64,000 nucleotides of DNA from CAJQQY01 sp964564545 (GCA_964564545.1 CAZMBP010000153.1:19178-83177); one strand, 5' to 3'; counted from the first letter of the stretch, positions 1 to 8,522 are shown. The notes: generated by a model not told the origin, from the letters alone. A program made the numbers and translations.

Positions 1-530
1 TTTTTCAATAAATCTATTTGCAGTTGCACAGGTTCTACGCTAAAGGTTTTTTTGTTTTTACTTTTAGCATATTCGTATAAGAAATTATCAACATAGGTAT
101 CCATATCACTTTTATAAAGTTTCATAGTTGACATGGTGGCAATAGTCATTGGAGTGAAAATTTTTAGCCCATCCAAATTTAAGTCAAATGTTTCTTTGAA
201 GAATTTGGTCAAAAAAGCATACTCTTCTACGGAAAGCATTTTATCAATGGTTTGGCCATTTTCTAAATAAATACTATTTCCTACTGCTGCAGTATTTTCA
301 GGAGTAGCCTCGATTTCCATAGTAAAGGCATCGCATTCATCAATTTTGGCAAAAACAGAATCATTAAAATTAAAAACTCGTTTATCACTTAAATGAACGG
401 TACCAAATAAATAGGAAGATTCTTCTAATCCATTTCCAGAGATTTCCCAAAGGAGCGATTGACTATTTACATTTATGGAAAAAGAGAGGAAAGCAATAGT
501 TATTAAAGAAAGCGTACTAATTTTATTCAT
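1..530 (-). CDS. TraB/GumN-type exported protein, C-terminus cut by window edge
   Basis: The reverse strand reads an ATG at 530 followed by a signal peptide (about 23 residues, ending near NVNSQS). The next stretch, LLWEISGNGLEESSYLFGTVH, has the WxIxGxGxxxxSYLFGTxH pattern that opens the TraB/GumN family (PF01963). The frame stays open to base 1, giving 176 residues of a family usually near 290. The family keeps a GTxH motif linked to metal-dependent peptidase-like folds, but its biochemical role in Bacteroidota is not settled. The gene is transcribed divergently from the one at 599, and the 68 bp between them hold both promoters. Confidence 0.8.
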   Translation of the reverse strand, partial: MNKISTLSLITIAFLSFSINVNSQSLLWEISGNGLEESSYLFGTVHLSDKRVFNFNDSVFAKIDECDAFTMEIEATPENTAAVGNSIYLENGQTIDKMLSVEEYAFLTKFFKETFDLNLDGLKIFTPMTIATMSTMKLYKSDMDTYVDNFLYEYAKSKNKKTFSVEPVQLQIDLLK

Positions 531-598
531 ACAGAATATTTTTTTGTTGAAAAATTTCCTAAAATTAAGCTTAATTTCGTATTCAAAAAAATCTAAAA

Positions 599-1675
599 AT
601 GAAAGGTAATAAACCATCTAAAAAGAAAGTCTCTTTCCATGTTCAGAAAGAATTGAATGTGTATTTGGATGCCTATAATCGTAATATCAAATTGCCTTTA
701 TTGTATGAAGACATGCTGCGATTTACGACTGCCATTCCTTTGATGGATAATGATGATAATGATACTTTTTGGGAAACCGTTTATTATAATGAATCTGATA
801 CGAGAGATTTACACAAGGCGATGCGAGAGATTTATGCATTACTGAAAACGGATGGAGATACCAATGTGATGGAGCACCTTTCGGTAGCAAGAATTGATTA
901 TTGTACTTTCGGAAATAGTAAACCTTTTCGAGTCAGAATCATCAATCGGTTCAATGATAACTATGATCATTTTTATGTTAAAAGGGCTGATGCGTCACGA
1001 ATTTATGGATTAGAATTAGAGTATCTTTTATCACCAAATTCAATTCAATTTTTTGTTGATGGAGAGACTTTGATAGAGGAGCATGTGGCTGGGATTCCAG
1101 GTGATGATTTTATGAAAAATAATTTGGACGAGTCAGTTTTTAATAAAACGAGAATTGCCAAAGAGTTTATCAAATTTAATGAACGTTGTTTCGTGCGACT
1201 GTTAGGAGACATGCGTTCTTATAATTATGTGGTGGATATTACGCCTGATATTGAAGGATCTCAGTATCGAATTCGAGCCATAGATTTTGATCAGCAAAGT
1301 TATGAAGGACGGAAAAGTTTTTACATGCCCCAATATTTTAAGGAAAATAATCCGATTATATTTTTAGGGATTGAACATATGGCACCAGAGGTGGTAACGC
1401 AATATCAAATGGAGGAAAGAAGTTTAATTGCAGTTCGTGCTAAAGCCGAACGGACGCGACTCAATGATCTTTTTGAAGTGATGGTGGAGGATAAAATTTC
1501 ATTTCCAGATAAAGTCGAGTTACTAAAAAAAGATCTATCGGCACATCATAAAAATGATGCTTTTATGAAATGTCGAAATATGGGAGAGATAGTTTTGACG
1601 AATATTCAGTTGCTGTTGAAAAAAGAATTTAAACAGAGTTTGATAAATGTTGATGATTTAGAAATGGAAGATTAA
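599..1675 (+). CDS. Uncharacterised protein with an APH/choline-kinase-like fold signature
   Basis: 358 residues with no signal peptide or membrane segment, so cytoplasmic. I do not know a named family, but motifs occur in kinase order: FYVKRA (K128, candidate beta-3 lysine), a Glu-rich helix near 138-142, a hinge-like EEHVAGIPGDD (160-170), GDMRSYNYVV (203-212; D204 and N209 in the position of HGDxxxxN) and AIDFDQ (227-232; the Mg-binding DFD/DFG position). This is the arrangement of aminoglycoside phosphotransferase-type kinases. The HGD histidine is replaced (LGD). Kinase activity is inference and the substrate is unknown. The stop codon touches a 114-bp palindrome shared with the convergent downstream gene. 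Confidence 0.6.
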   Translation: MKGNKPSKKKVSFHVQKELNVYLDAYNRNIKLPLLYEDMLRFTTAIPLMDNDDNDTFWETVYYNESDTRDLHKAMREIYALLKTDGDTNVMEHLSVARIDYCTFGNSKPFRVRIINRFNDNYDHFYVKRADASRIYGLELEYLLSPNSIQFFVDGETLIEEHVAGIPGDDFMKNNLDESVFNKTRIAKEFIKFNERCFVRLLGDMRSYNYVVDITPDIEGSQYRIRAIDFDQQSYEGRKSFYMPQYFKENNPIIFLGIEHMAPEVVTQYQMEERSLIAVRAKAERTRLNDLFEVMVEDKISFPDKVELLKKDLSAHHKNDAFMKCRNMGEIVLTNIQLLLKKEFKQSLINVDDLEMED

Positions 1676-1788
1676 AGTAAAACTACTCTCCGAATCGTTC
1701 CTCGTCCTTCGATTCCCCGAATCGTAAAATGCCAATTTCGATTCGGAGAATCGTCAAAGGGGAAACAACTCGAAGAGTCGTTTTACTT
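1675..1788. repeat. Long imperfect palindrome between convergent genes
   Basis: The outer arms AAGTAAAAC (1675-1683) and GTTTTACTT (1780-1788) are exact inverse complements. The similarity continues inwards for about 50 bases per arm with scattered mismatches, including CCGAATCG against CGATTCGG. The whole intergenic stretch could fold into one long hairpin. It overlaps the stop codons of both flanking genes (1673-1675 and 1783-1785). It may terminate transcription in both directions or protect mRNA 3' ends. There is no T-run typical of an intrinsic terminator. Confidence 0.75.
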
Positions 1789-3207
1789 CATCATTTTGTC
1801 AAGAAAGTCTTTTATCATATCATCCAAGTCTCCCTTGCCTTGAAGCTCTCCAATCATTCCATACATAGCAGCCGAACGTTTTCCACCGACATCTGAATGT
1901 TTACTTGCGAGTTTTTTTATTTTTTCAAAAAGAGGTTTCGGTAACATGCGTTGCATCGTTTTGATGGCTTGTAATTGAACATTTTTTCCAACTTTATTGA
2001 GCGATAATTTTTTCGCTTTTTGCACTGCTATTTTTAAATCTTCAATTGTTTGATCAATCACCTTTTCATGCGCTGGATTGATAGAAAAATGCAAACTAGG
2101 AGGCATCTGCTGTCGATCAATCTGCCAACCTAAAATTCCCATTTCATCACCCACTTCATAAATGTCTAAACTGTCGGAAGTAATGGCAAAAAGTGTAGAT
2201 TCAGGAGTCGTCAATATATCTAACTCAGGAATATCTCGAATAGCATTTTGTAATTTCTGAGTAGTGTTCATGCAAGATTTTGCGAGTTTGAGATAACCAT
2301 CATTTCCAACAAACTTTAGTGCAGCGTAAGCAGCTGCAATTGATCCACCAGGGCGAGTTCCAGTCATCGTTGGGGAGGCATAAATTCCACCTGTCCATGC
2401 TGTGTAAGTATAAAATTGATGTTTTCGTAGTTCTGAATTTTTATATAAAATAACTGATGCACCTTTGGCTGCGTAACCATATTTGTGAATGTCAGCAGAG
2501 ATAGAAGTTACACCTTCGACGGAGAAATCGAACGCCGGAATTTTATAATCTAACTGTTGCAAGAAAGGTAAAATAAAACCTCCGATACAAGCATCTACAT
2601 GAAAAAGTAAATCATGTTTTATGGCAACTTGACCGATCGCTTCGATTGGGTCAACAACACCTTGAGGGTAAGAAGGAGCCGAGCCAACAAGTAAAACTGT
2701 GTTTTCAGAAATTAAGTTTTCCATTTTTTGTGCATCTACTCGAAAGTCTTGTTCCACCGGGCATAACACGATATTTACATTGAAATAATGAGCTGCTTTG
2801 AAGAAGGCTGGATGTGCGGTTGCAGGTAAAATTATTTCAGGATTGCCAGTCAGGTTTTTATTTTTTTTGCCCCATTCTCTTGCTGTTTTTACTGCCATCA
2901 AGATAGATTCTGTTCCTCCTGTTGTTAGACTTCCAACAGTTTCTTCGTTACCTTTAAAAAGGTGAGCACACATAGAAACGACATCGTTTTCCATATTTCT
3001 CAAACTTGGAAATGCGGAAGGATTAAGGGCATTTTCAGAAAAGAATAATTGGTATGCCTTTTTTACTACGCTCAAAATTTCTTCTCCTGGATAATAAACG
3101 TAAGCGAAGTTTCGACCATCTCGCCAGTTTAAATCGTCTTGTCGTAAGGCGTTCATTTCTTCGAATAGTTCTTTTTCGGAAAGGCCTTTTTGTGGTATTT
3201 TTTTCAT
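1783..3207 (-). CDS. PLP-dependent sphingosine-1-phosphate lyase-like enzyme
   Basis: A 474-residue fold-type I PLP enzyme. It shows GGTES (97-101, phosphate grip), HVDACIGGF (203-211, the Asp that holds the pyridine nitrogen) and SISADIHKYGYAAKG (235-249), with K242 as the Schiff-base lysine. The SADxHKYGYxxKG block and TGTRPGG are typical of sphinganine/sphingosine-1-phosphate lyases in the group II decarboxylase superfamily. Those enzymes cleave phosphorylated long-chain bases to a fatty aldehyde and phosphoethanolamine. Many Bacteroidota make sphingolipids, which fits, but a general decarboxylase role cannot be excluded. There is no N-terminal membrane anchor, unlike eukaryotic lyases. 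ATG start at 3207. Confidence 0.8.
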   Translation of the reverse strand: MKKIPQKGLSEKELFEEMNALRQDDLNWRDGRNFAYVYYPGEEILSVVKKAYQLFFSENALNPSAFPSLRNMENDVVSMCAHLFKGNEETVGSLTTGGTESILMAVKTAREWGKKNKNLTGNPEIILPATAHPAFFKAAHYFNVNIVLCPVEQDFRVDAQKMENLISENTVLLVGSAPSYPQGVVDPIEAIGQVAIKHDLLFHVDACIGGFILPFLQQLDYKIPAFDFSVEGVTSISADIHKYGYAAKGASVILYKNSELRKHQFYTYTAWTGGIYASPTMTGTRPGGSIAAAYAALKFVGNDGYLKLAKSCMNTTQKLQNAIRDIPELDILTTPESTLFAITSDSLDIYEVGDEMGILGWQIDRQQMPPSLHFSINPAHEKVIDQTIEDLKIAVQKAKKLSLNKVGKNVQLQAIKTMQRMLPKPLFEKIKKLASKHSDVGGKRSAAMYGMIGELQGKGDLDDMIKDFLDKMMK

Positions 3208-3216
3208 GTTTTTTTT

Positions 3217-3271
3217 GTAGCTGCTGACTTTAGTCGGCAGTAATTTATTTGCTGCTAAAGTCAGCAGCTAC
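3217..3271. repeat. 17-bp-arm inverted repeat overlapping a stop codon
   Basis: The left arm 3217-3233 (GTAGCTGCTGACTTTAG) is the exact inverse complement of 3255-3271, with a 21-base loop that is itself partly complementary. The TAG stop of the downstream-ending glycosylase gene (3268-3270, minus strand) is supplied by the right arm. The other end lies 10 bases from the start of the PLP enzyme gene. Confidence 0.85.
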
Positions 3272-3855
3272 GTTAGAATATCGTGAACTGTTTTTTGTAA
3301 TACGTTAATTACATCTTTTTCAAACCAAGGATTATTCCTAAGCCATCGAAAGTTTAAAGGTGATGGATGTACAATTGGAAAAAAGTCAGGCAAGTATTCT
3401 TCAAAATGCATGACTGTTTCCGTTAAGTTCTTTTTTCCTTTTTTTCCTAAATAATATTTCTGCGCATAAGCGCCAATTAGTAAAGTTAATTTCACATTTT
3501 TTAATTGATCAAAAAGTGGTGGATGCCATTCTGGAGCACACTCTTTTCGAGGAGGTAAATCGCCGCCTTTGGGATTTTTTCCAGGGTAACAAAACCCCAT
3601 TGGGATAATCGCAAATTTGGAAGTATCGTAAAAAGTTTCCCGATCAACTCCTAGCCATTCGATGAGTCGCTCACCACTTTTGTCTGCCCACGGTTGGTTG
3701 CTGAGATGAACTTTCATTCCAGGCGCTTGACCAATGACCACGATTTTAGAATTTTGAGCAGCCGTCAAAACAGGATTTGCTCCATGCGATAAATTGGATT
3801 CGCAGATTTTGCAAGCTTTTATTTTTTTTAGTAAAACTGGTAATTCGTGCGTCAT
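3268..3855 (-). CDS. Uracil-DNA glycosylase family protein
   Basis: A DNA-repair glycosylase of the UDG superfamily that excises uracil from DNA. The frame extends upstream to a TTG at 3891, but the ATG at 3855 gives the normal family N-terminus (MTHELPVLLKKIKACKIC) and avoids overlap with the upstream gene, so I use it (195 aa). Visible motifs are GQAPG (42-46, active-site loop) and HPSPLN (163-168, the second catalytic/minor-groove loop). Cysteines C15 and C18 (CxxC), C89 and C106 have the spacing of an Fe-S cluster as in family 4 enzymes. It runs in the same direction as the M50/TPR gene and may be cotranscribed with it. Confidence 0.85.
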   Translation of the reverse strand: MTHELPVLLKKIKACKICESNLSHGANPVLTAAQNSKIVVIGQAPGMKVHLSNQPWADKSGERLIEWLGVDRETFYDTSKFAIIPMGFCYPGKNPKGGDLPPRKECAPEWHPPLFDQLKNVKLTLLIGAYAQKYYLGKKGKKNLTETVMHFEEYLPDFFPIVHPSPLNFRWLRNNPWFEKDVINVLQKTVHDILT

Positions 3856-3887
3856 TTTTGTGTGCCTTATTTCACCACAGATTAATT

Positions 3888-5063
3888 TCAAAATTCATTT
3901 TCCCTAGTTGTCTCAATCAAATAATCAATTCCATGAAAATCAATTTCCATTTCTTTAGCTTTTTGAAAATGTTGATGAGCTAATTTTTCTTGATTGGTTT
4001 TTTGAAAATAAAAACCTAAATGAAGGTAAATATACGCATTGGAATCATCAAACGATTTTGCTTTTTTGATATCTGCTAGTCCTTCTTCAGTTTGACCTAA
4101 TCTTACTTTTGCCAGTCCTCGGTTATTATATGCAAAGGCATATTTTGGATTATGGATGATAGCCGAATCTAGACTTCGAATGGCTTTTTCATATTCACCC
4201 ATTTGAAGGTAGGTGTAACCTCGATTATTTAAAGCATTCGCATCTTGGAAGTTTTTATGAAGATATTTATCGAATGAAATAATTGCATTCGCGAGTTCGC
4301 CTTTTTTCATTTGTAAATAACCGATGTAGGCAAAATCACGAAGATTAATTTGTTTTTTTTCAAAAAGGATATTGTATTGATCAATGGCATCATCATACTT
4401 TTTAGCATGAGTATAACTTTCAATTAAACGGAGACGAATGTTCTTTTTATCATGCCCATTCTCTATTAATTTTTTAAAAATTGAAATGGCATCGTCGTAT
4501 TTTTTTTCTCTTAAAAAATTAACACCTTCAAAGTAGCTTGGAGGCAGTTTTCCTTCTTGAATAATCATCCACAACAGTTTTCCATCATTATATCCAACTG
4601 AACCGTTATGCATTATAATTCCATTTTCGGTAGGAAAAATATTTACAATAAAATCCCAAACTGAAGACACTATAAAACAAGTGAAAATAATCTCAACCAA
4701 ATCGCTCCATTCCCCAAAACGAAGCAATAATATCAGCACTAAACCAATCAGTAAACTAAATATTGGTCCACCTAAGACAATGAAAATTTTTTCCCAATAT
4801 TCTGTATTCCCTTTGTGTTTGCAAAGTCCAATATTCCAATGTAAGAAATCAAATTTGAAAAATGTCTTCAACCTTCCGATCGTAAAATGAGAACTGTTTT
4901 CTTCATCGCCATAAGATCCGATATGAATTTGAACTTCTTCGTTGGTGAAGGCTAAAGATGGCAAAGCATGTCCCATCTCATGAATGAAGGTAGTTAGGAT
5001 TCTTGCAAAAACAAATCCTATGATCCATCCAATAGCCAACAAAATTCCAAAAAGAGTTTCCAT
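3888..5063 (-). CDS. M50-type membrane metallopeptidase fused to TPR repeats
   Basis: 391 residues. The N-terminal half (1-165) is a small polytopic membrane domain with the site-2-protease landmarks in order: HEMGH (28-32, zinc ligands and catalytic Glu), GGP (98-100) in the second conserved helix, and VNIFP (140-144) followed by NDG (159-161) in place of the canonical NxxPxxxLDG. The C-terminal half (about 175-385) is a run of TPR units (for example NALNNRGYTYLQMGEYEKAI and FAYNNRGLAKVRLGQTEEGL). M50 enzymes cut membrane proteins; the TPR tail probably selects partners. Both the domain order and the N-D-G variation of the third motif are unusual. Confidence 0.75.
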   Translation of the reverse strand: METLFGILLAIGWIIGFVFARILTTFIHEMGHALPSLAFTNEEVQIHIGSYGDEENSSHFTIGRLKTFFKFDFLHWNIGLCKHKGNTEYWEKIFIVLGGPIFSLLIGLVLILLLRFGEWSDLVEIIFTCFIVSSVWDFIVNIFPTENGIIMHNGSVGYNDGKLLWMIIQEGKLPPSYFEGVNFLREKKYDDAISIFKKLIENGHDKKNIRLRLIESYTHAKKYDDAIDQYNILFEKKQINLRDFAYIGYLQMKKGELANAIISFDKYLHKNFQDANALNNRGYTYLQMGEYEKAIRSLDSAIIHNPKYAFAYNNRGLAKVRLGQTEEGLADIKKAKSFDDSNAYIYLHLGFYFQKTNQEKLAHQHFQKAKEMEIDFHGIDYLIETTRENEF

Positions 5064-5106
5064 AAAAGGCTGATTATTAAAATTTCATTCCTACTCTACT
5101 CGATGG

Positions 5107-5300
5107 TTTTAGAACAGGGTCAGTCCTACGGACTTTATCTATATGTTATGAATATTGTACTACAAACAGGAACAGGAACAGCCCGCTGGGCTTGAGTTGC
5201 AAAAGCCCAGCGGGCTGTTCCTGTTCCTGTTTGTAGTAGTAGTAATAGTAAAATAATAAATAGAATCCGTAAAGTCCGTAGGACTGACCCTGTTCTAAAA
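5107..5300. repeat. Nested perfect palindromes (31-bp outer, 36-bp inner arms)
   Basis: The outer arms 5107-5137 and 5270-5300 are perfect 31-base inverse complements (core GTCAGTCCTACGGACTTTA). Within them lies a second perfect inverted repeat with 36-base arms, 5158-5193 and 5203-5238, around a 9-base loop; its arms contain tandem CAGGAA units and GCCCGCTGGGC. This looks like one palindromic element inserted into the loop of another. It fills the 475-bp gap between the divergent genes at 5063 and 5539. An open frame on the minus strand (5146-5382) is made of this repeat and is not a credible gene. Confidence 0.9.
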
Positions 5301-5538
5301 TCAAAGGATAGAGTGTCTCATACTCTAAGGGTATTAAAGGAAAAATAAAGATCGAAAGTAAGTTTTGACAAGTGCTATGCAAACCTTTAATAATTAAACT
5401 TTGTTCTATTTTTCGTTCCTTTGTTTTTCTTAATTTTAAAGTAACAAATTAATTATTGAATTGTGAAAATTGCATTGACAAGTTTTACAGATACCCAAAG
5501 AATGGTTCAATGTACCATTCCTAATTCACCGAAATATT

Positions 5539-7788
5539 ATGAATAGAATTTTCCTTCTCACATTTATTGTTTTTTTATTTTTTGGAAATGATACTGAAGC
5601 TCAAAACATTCGAAGGTTGGATGTTGGATTTGAGAAAAATGGTTTGGACTTACAAAATCCATTTGCTGGTGGACTAAACTCCCCACAAATAAATGCCGTT
5701 GATTTGAATAATGATGGCGTGTTGGATGTCCATTTTTTTGATAAAGCAGGAGAGGTTCATTTGACGTTTTTAAATAATGGTTCAACGGACGGAGCAGCCT
5801 ACGAATTTGCGCCTGAGTATGCTAAGAATTTTCCAGATACCAAAGGTTGGGTTTTGCTTAGAGACTATAATGGAGATGGAATTATGGATATGTTTTCCTA
5901 TTCTGATAATCCGGGAATTCATGGAGTAAAAGTTCACAAAGGGAGTTATGAAAATGATGAAATTACTTTCACTCGACTTTTCCACGCTGATGGCCCACAC
6001 AATCTTTTATCATTTTTAATTCCAAATGGAACGTATCCTCAAATTGCCATTACTAACGAAGATTTGCCTGCGATAGATGATATCGATAATGATGGAGACC
6101 TAGATATATTGACTTTTGATCTCGGCGGAGCGACTATTGAAATGTTTAAAAATCTTTCCGTAGAAATGGGATATGGATTGGATAGTTTGAAATTTGAACT
6201 GTACGACGATTGCTGGGGAAATTTTAAAGAAGCTGGATTGAGTTCTGCAATCCAGTTAGGAACGAATACAGATATTTGTCCATCGTTATGGAACCCAACG
6301 GTGGATACTCGGCATTCTGGCTCAACGATTTTGAGTCTTGATGATAATAATGATGGGGATAAAGAAATTATTTTGGGAGATTTGAGTGGAGTTTCTTTGG
6401 TTTATTTGGAAAATGGTGGAGATTCCGAAAATTCATTTATGGTTGACTTCGACCCAGCTTATCCAAGTTACGATGTCTCGGTTGACATGCCGATTTTTTT
6501 AGCTGGATTTCATTTGGATATGGATAATGATGGGAACAAAGATTTGATTGCCGCACCTAATAATTTTAAATCTTCGGAGGATGACCAAAATATTTGGTTT
6601 TATAAAAATGTAACGGATAATGAATTTCCAGAATTTGAATTTCAACAAAATGACTTCATCGTAGAAACCATGATTGATATTGGAACAGGTGCTAACCCTG
6701 CTTTTGGAGATGTAAATGGAGATGGATTAATAGATATGGTGGTAGGAAACATTACCTACTTTTTGCCTCAGGGACAAAAAGACTCTCGTCTATTTTTATA
6801 TGAAAATATTGGAACAGCAAGTGCCCCAAAATATAAATTAGCAGATGATAATTATCTAGGTCTGAATCAATATAATACTTCAAGTAGTTATTTTAATTTC
6901 TCTCCCGCATTTGGAGATTTGGATCATGATGGTGATCTGGATTTGCTAGTAGGAGAGGAGACAGGTAAGTTAATTTATTTTGAAAATACGGCAGGTGCAG
7001 GGAATCCGGCTTCTTTTAGTGGAATGCCTGATTTGAATTATCAAGGTATAGATGCAGGACAAGGAGTTAACCCACAAGTTATTGATGTCAATCGAGATGG
7101 TCTGAATGACTTGCTCATTGGTTGGAGATTAGGTAAAGTAATTTATTACCCAAACACAGGAACATCAGGTGCTCCACAATTTGAGCCAGATCAATTTACG
7201 GCTCCAAATGTAGCTTCATTTGGAGGAATTGATACTCGGATAATTCCAGGGTTTGATGGTTCTGCTTCACCTACCATGATTGATGTGGATGGAGAATATG
7301 TCATGTATGTTGGAACTCAGCGAGGAAGAATTGAAGTGTATGAAAATATCGATGGAAACTTAGATGGAGATTTTACAATGGTTGATTCTACTTTTGGTGG
7401 AATTCGGGAAGGACAAGTTACCCACATTGATATTGCCGATATTAATGGGAATGGAAAAATGGATTATATCGTCGGAAATAGTCGAGGTGGATTAGGGTTT
7501 TATACCTCAGATTCATCGGTTCCAAATAATAATATAGTCAACGATAATTTATTGAATATCAAAGTTTTACCTAACCCTGCAAATGATTTTGTCTATTTTG
7601 AGGTGGATGGATTTAAGGAAGGGAAAACGCAATTGCGGTTGATCAATTCAGTAGGGCAAATTGTTTTGGAAAAATCACTTCCTTACTGGAAGTCTGGAGT
7701 TGATTTGAGTCGATTACCTGCAGGGATTTATTTTTGTGAAATTACAATTGGGGAAAATCGAGGATTAAAAAAATTAGTTAAAAATTAA
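5539..7788 (+). CDS. Secreted FG-GAP/VCBS-repeat protein with T9SS sorting domain
   Basis: 749 residues with an N-terminal signal peptide (MNRIFLLTFIVFLFF, cleavage near TEAQ). At least nine repeats carry the calcium-loop pattern DxNxDGxxD (first at about 55-64, then DYNGDGIMD, DIDNDGDLD, DMDNDGNKD, DVNGDGLID, DLDHDGDLD, DVNRDGLND, DINGNGKMD). These indicate an FG-GAP beta-propeller like integrin-alpha domains. The last 85 residues, with LPNPANDFVYFEV, GQIVLE and LPAGIYF, are a type A T9SS C-terminal domain that directs export and surface attachment. The likely role is a surface adhesin or binding protein. It is transcribed alone, and the downstream gene is convergent across a perfect palindrome. 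Confidence 0.88.
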   Translation: MNRIFLLTFIVFLFFGNDTEAQNIRRLDVGFEKNGLDLQNPFAGGLNSPQINAVDLNNDGVLDVHFFDKAGEVHLTFLNNGSTDGAAYEFAPEYAKNFPDTKGWVLLRDYNGDGIMDMFSYSDNPGIHGVKVHKGSYENDEITFTRLFHADGPHNLLSFLIPNGTYPQIAITNEDLPAIDDIDNDGDLDILTFDLGGATIEMFKNLSVEMGYGLDSLKFELYDDCWGNFKEAGLSSAIQLGTNTDICPSLWNPTVDTRHSGSTILSLDDNNDGDKEIILGDLSGVSLVYLENGGDSENSFMVDFDPAYPSYDVSVDMPIFLAGFHLDMDNDGNKDLIAAPNNFKSSEDDQNIWFYKNVTDNEFPEFEFQQNDFIVETMIDIGTGANPAFGDVNGDGLIDMVVGNITYFLPQGQKDSRLFLYENIGTASAPKYKLADDNYLGLNQYNTSSSYFNFSPAFGDLDHDGDLDLLVGEETGKLIYFENTAGAGNPASFSGMPDLNYQGIDAGQGVNPQVIDVNRDGLNDLLIGWRLGKVIYYPNTGTSGAPQFEPDQFTAPNVASFGGIDTRIIPGFDGSASPTMIDVDGEYVMYVGTQRGRIEVYENIDGNLDGDFTMVDSTFGGIREGQVTHIDIADINGNGKMDYIVGNSRGGLGFYTSDSSVPNNNIVNDNLLNIKVLPNPANDFVYFEVDGFKEGKTQLRLINSVGQIVLEKSLPYWKSGVDLSRLPAGIYFCEITIGENRGLKKLVKN

Positions 7789-7803
7789 TCGAATATTGAT
7801 TGA

Positions 7804-7839
7804 GACTTTAGAGACAAGGCATGCCTTGTCTCTAAAGTC
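7804..7839. repeat. Perfect 36-bp palindrome with no loop
   Basis: Bases 7804-7839 equal their own reverse complement (half-site GACTTTAGAGACAAGGCA). It sits 15 bases after the stop codon of the FG-GAP gene and 13 bases before the 3' end of the convergent PLP-protein gene. There is no T-run, so it is not a classical terminator, although a stem with a small loop would form in RNA from either strand. Confidence 0.9.
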
Positions 7840-7852
7840 ATAAAACCAAAAA

Positions 7853-8503
7853 TCATCTCGCTCCAAACAACAAACTCCCAATTCTTACCATTGTACTTCC
7901 TTCCTCCACAGCAAGTTCATAGTCTCCAGACATTCCCATTGAAATTTCTTTAAAGCTGTCATCACTTTCAAAAAACTCCTTTTTCAAATCATCAAAAATA
8001 TTTTTTAATGTTCGAAATTCATTGCGAACTTGATTTTTATCATCCGTAAATGTAGCCATTCCCATCACTCCGACGACTTTAATATTTTCCGCATTTTTAT
8101 AAAAATCACTATTCAAAATTTCTTGAGCTTCTAACAAGTCAAGACCAAACTTAGTATCCTCTTCAGCGATATGAAATTGTAATAAAACCTCAATCACTCT
8201 TTCGTTTTTCTTTGCCTGTTTATTAATTTCTTTCATCAATTTAAGACTCTCTACCGAGTGAATCATTGCCACAAAAGGAGCAATATATTTTACCTTGTTA
8301 GTCTGCAAATGACCGATAGCATGCCACTCAATATCTTTTGGCAGAGCTTCATATTTCCAAGTTAATTCCTGCACTCTATTTTCACCAAAGATTCTTTGAC
8401 CTTGTTCATATAATTCTTGAATTGCTTCGGCTGGTTTCGTTTTCGAAACAGCGACCAGGGTGGTAGAAGTTGGTGCTAATTTTTCTAATATTTTATTTAA
8501 CAT
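7853..8503 (-). CDS. YggS/PLPBP-family PLP homeostasis protein
   Basis: The frame starts at 8524, but the ATG at 8503 gives MLNKILEKLAPTSTTLVAVSKTKP, the usual family N-terminus, and keeps the start clear of the 8523-8568 inverted repeat; this form is 216 aa. It matches YggS/PROSC: VSKTKP with the PLP lysine K21, FGENRVQE, WHAIGHLQTNKVK, MGMATF, and SMGMSGDYELAVEEGSTMVRIG for the phosphate site. The protein is a non-enzymatic PLP carrier that controls vitamin B6 and amino-acid balance. No operon partner is evident. Confidence 0.92.
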   Translation of the reverse strand: MLNKILEKLAPTSTTLVAVSKTKPAEAIQELYEQGQRIFGENRVQELTWKYEALPKDIEWHAIGHLQTNKVKYIAPFVAMIHSVESLKLMKEINKQAKKNERVIEVLLQFHIAEEDTKFGLDLLEAQEILNSDFYKNAENIKVVGVMGMATFTDDKNQVRNEFRTLKNIFDDLKKEFFESDDSFKEISMGMSGDYELAVEEGSTMVRIGSLLFGAR

Positions 8504-8522
8504 AAATATGATTTTATTCCTC

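Noticed and set aside
3777..3983. 68-codon plus-strand frame opposite the glycosylase and M50 genes
   Set aside because: Entirely covered by two real genes on the other strand and without domain likeness.
5146..5382. 78-codon minus-strand frame (PLIPLEYETLYPLIL start)
   Set aside because: It consists largely of the nested palindromes; the translation is low-complexity (YYYYYY, FLFLF) and has no family pattern.
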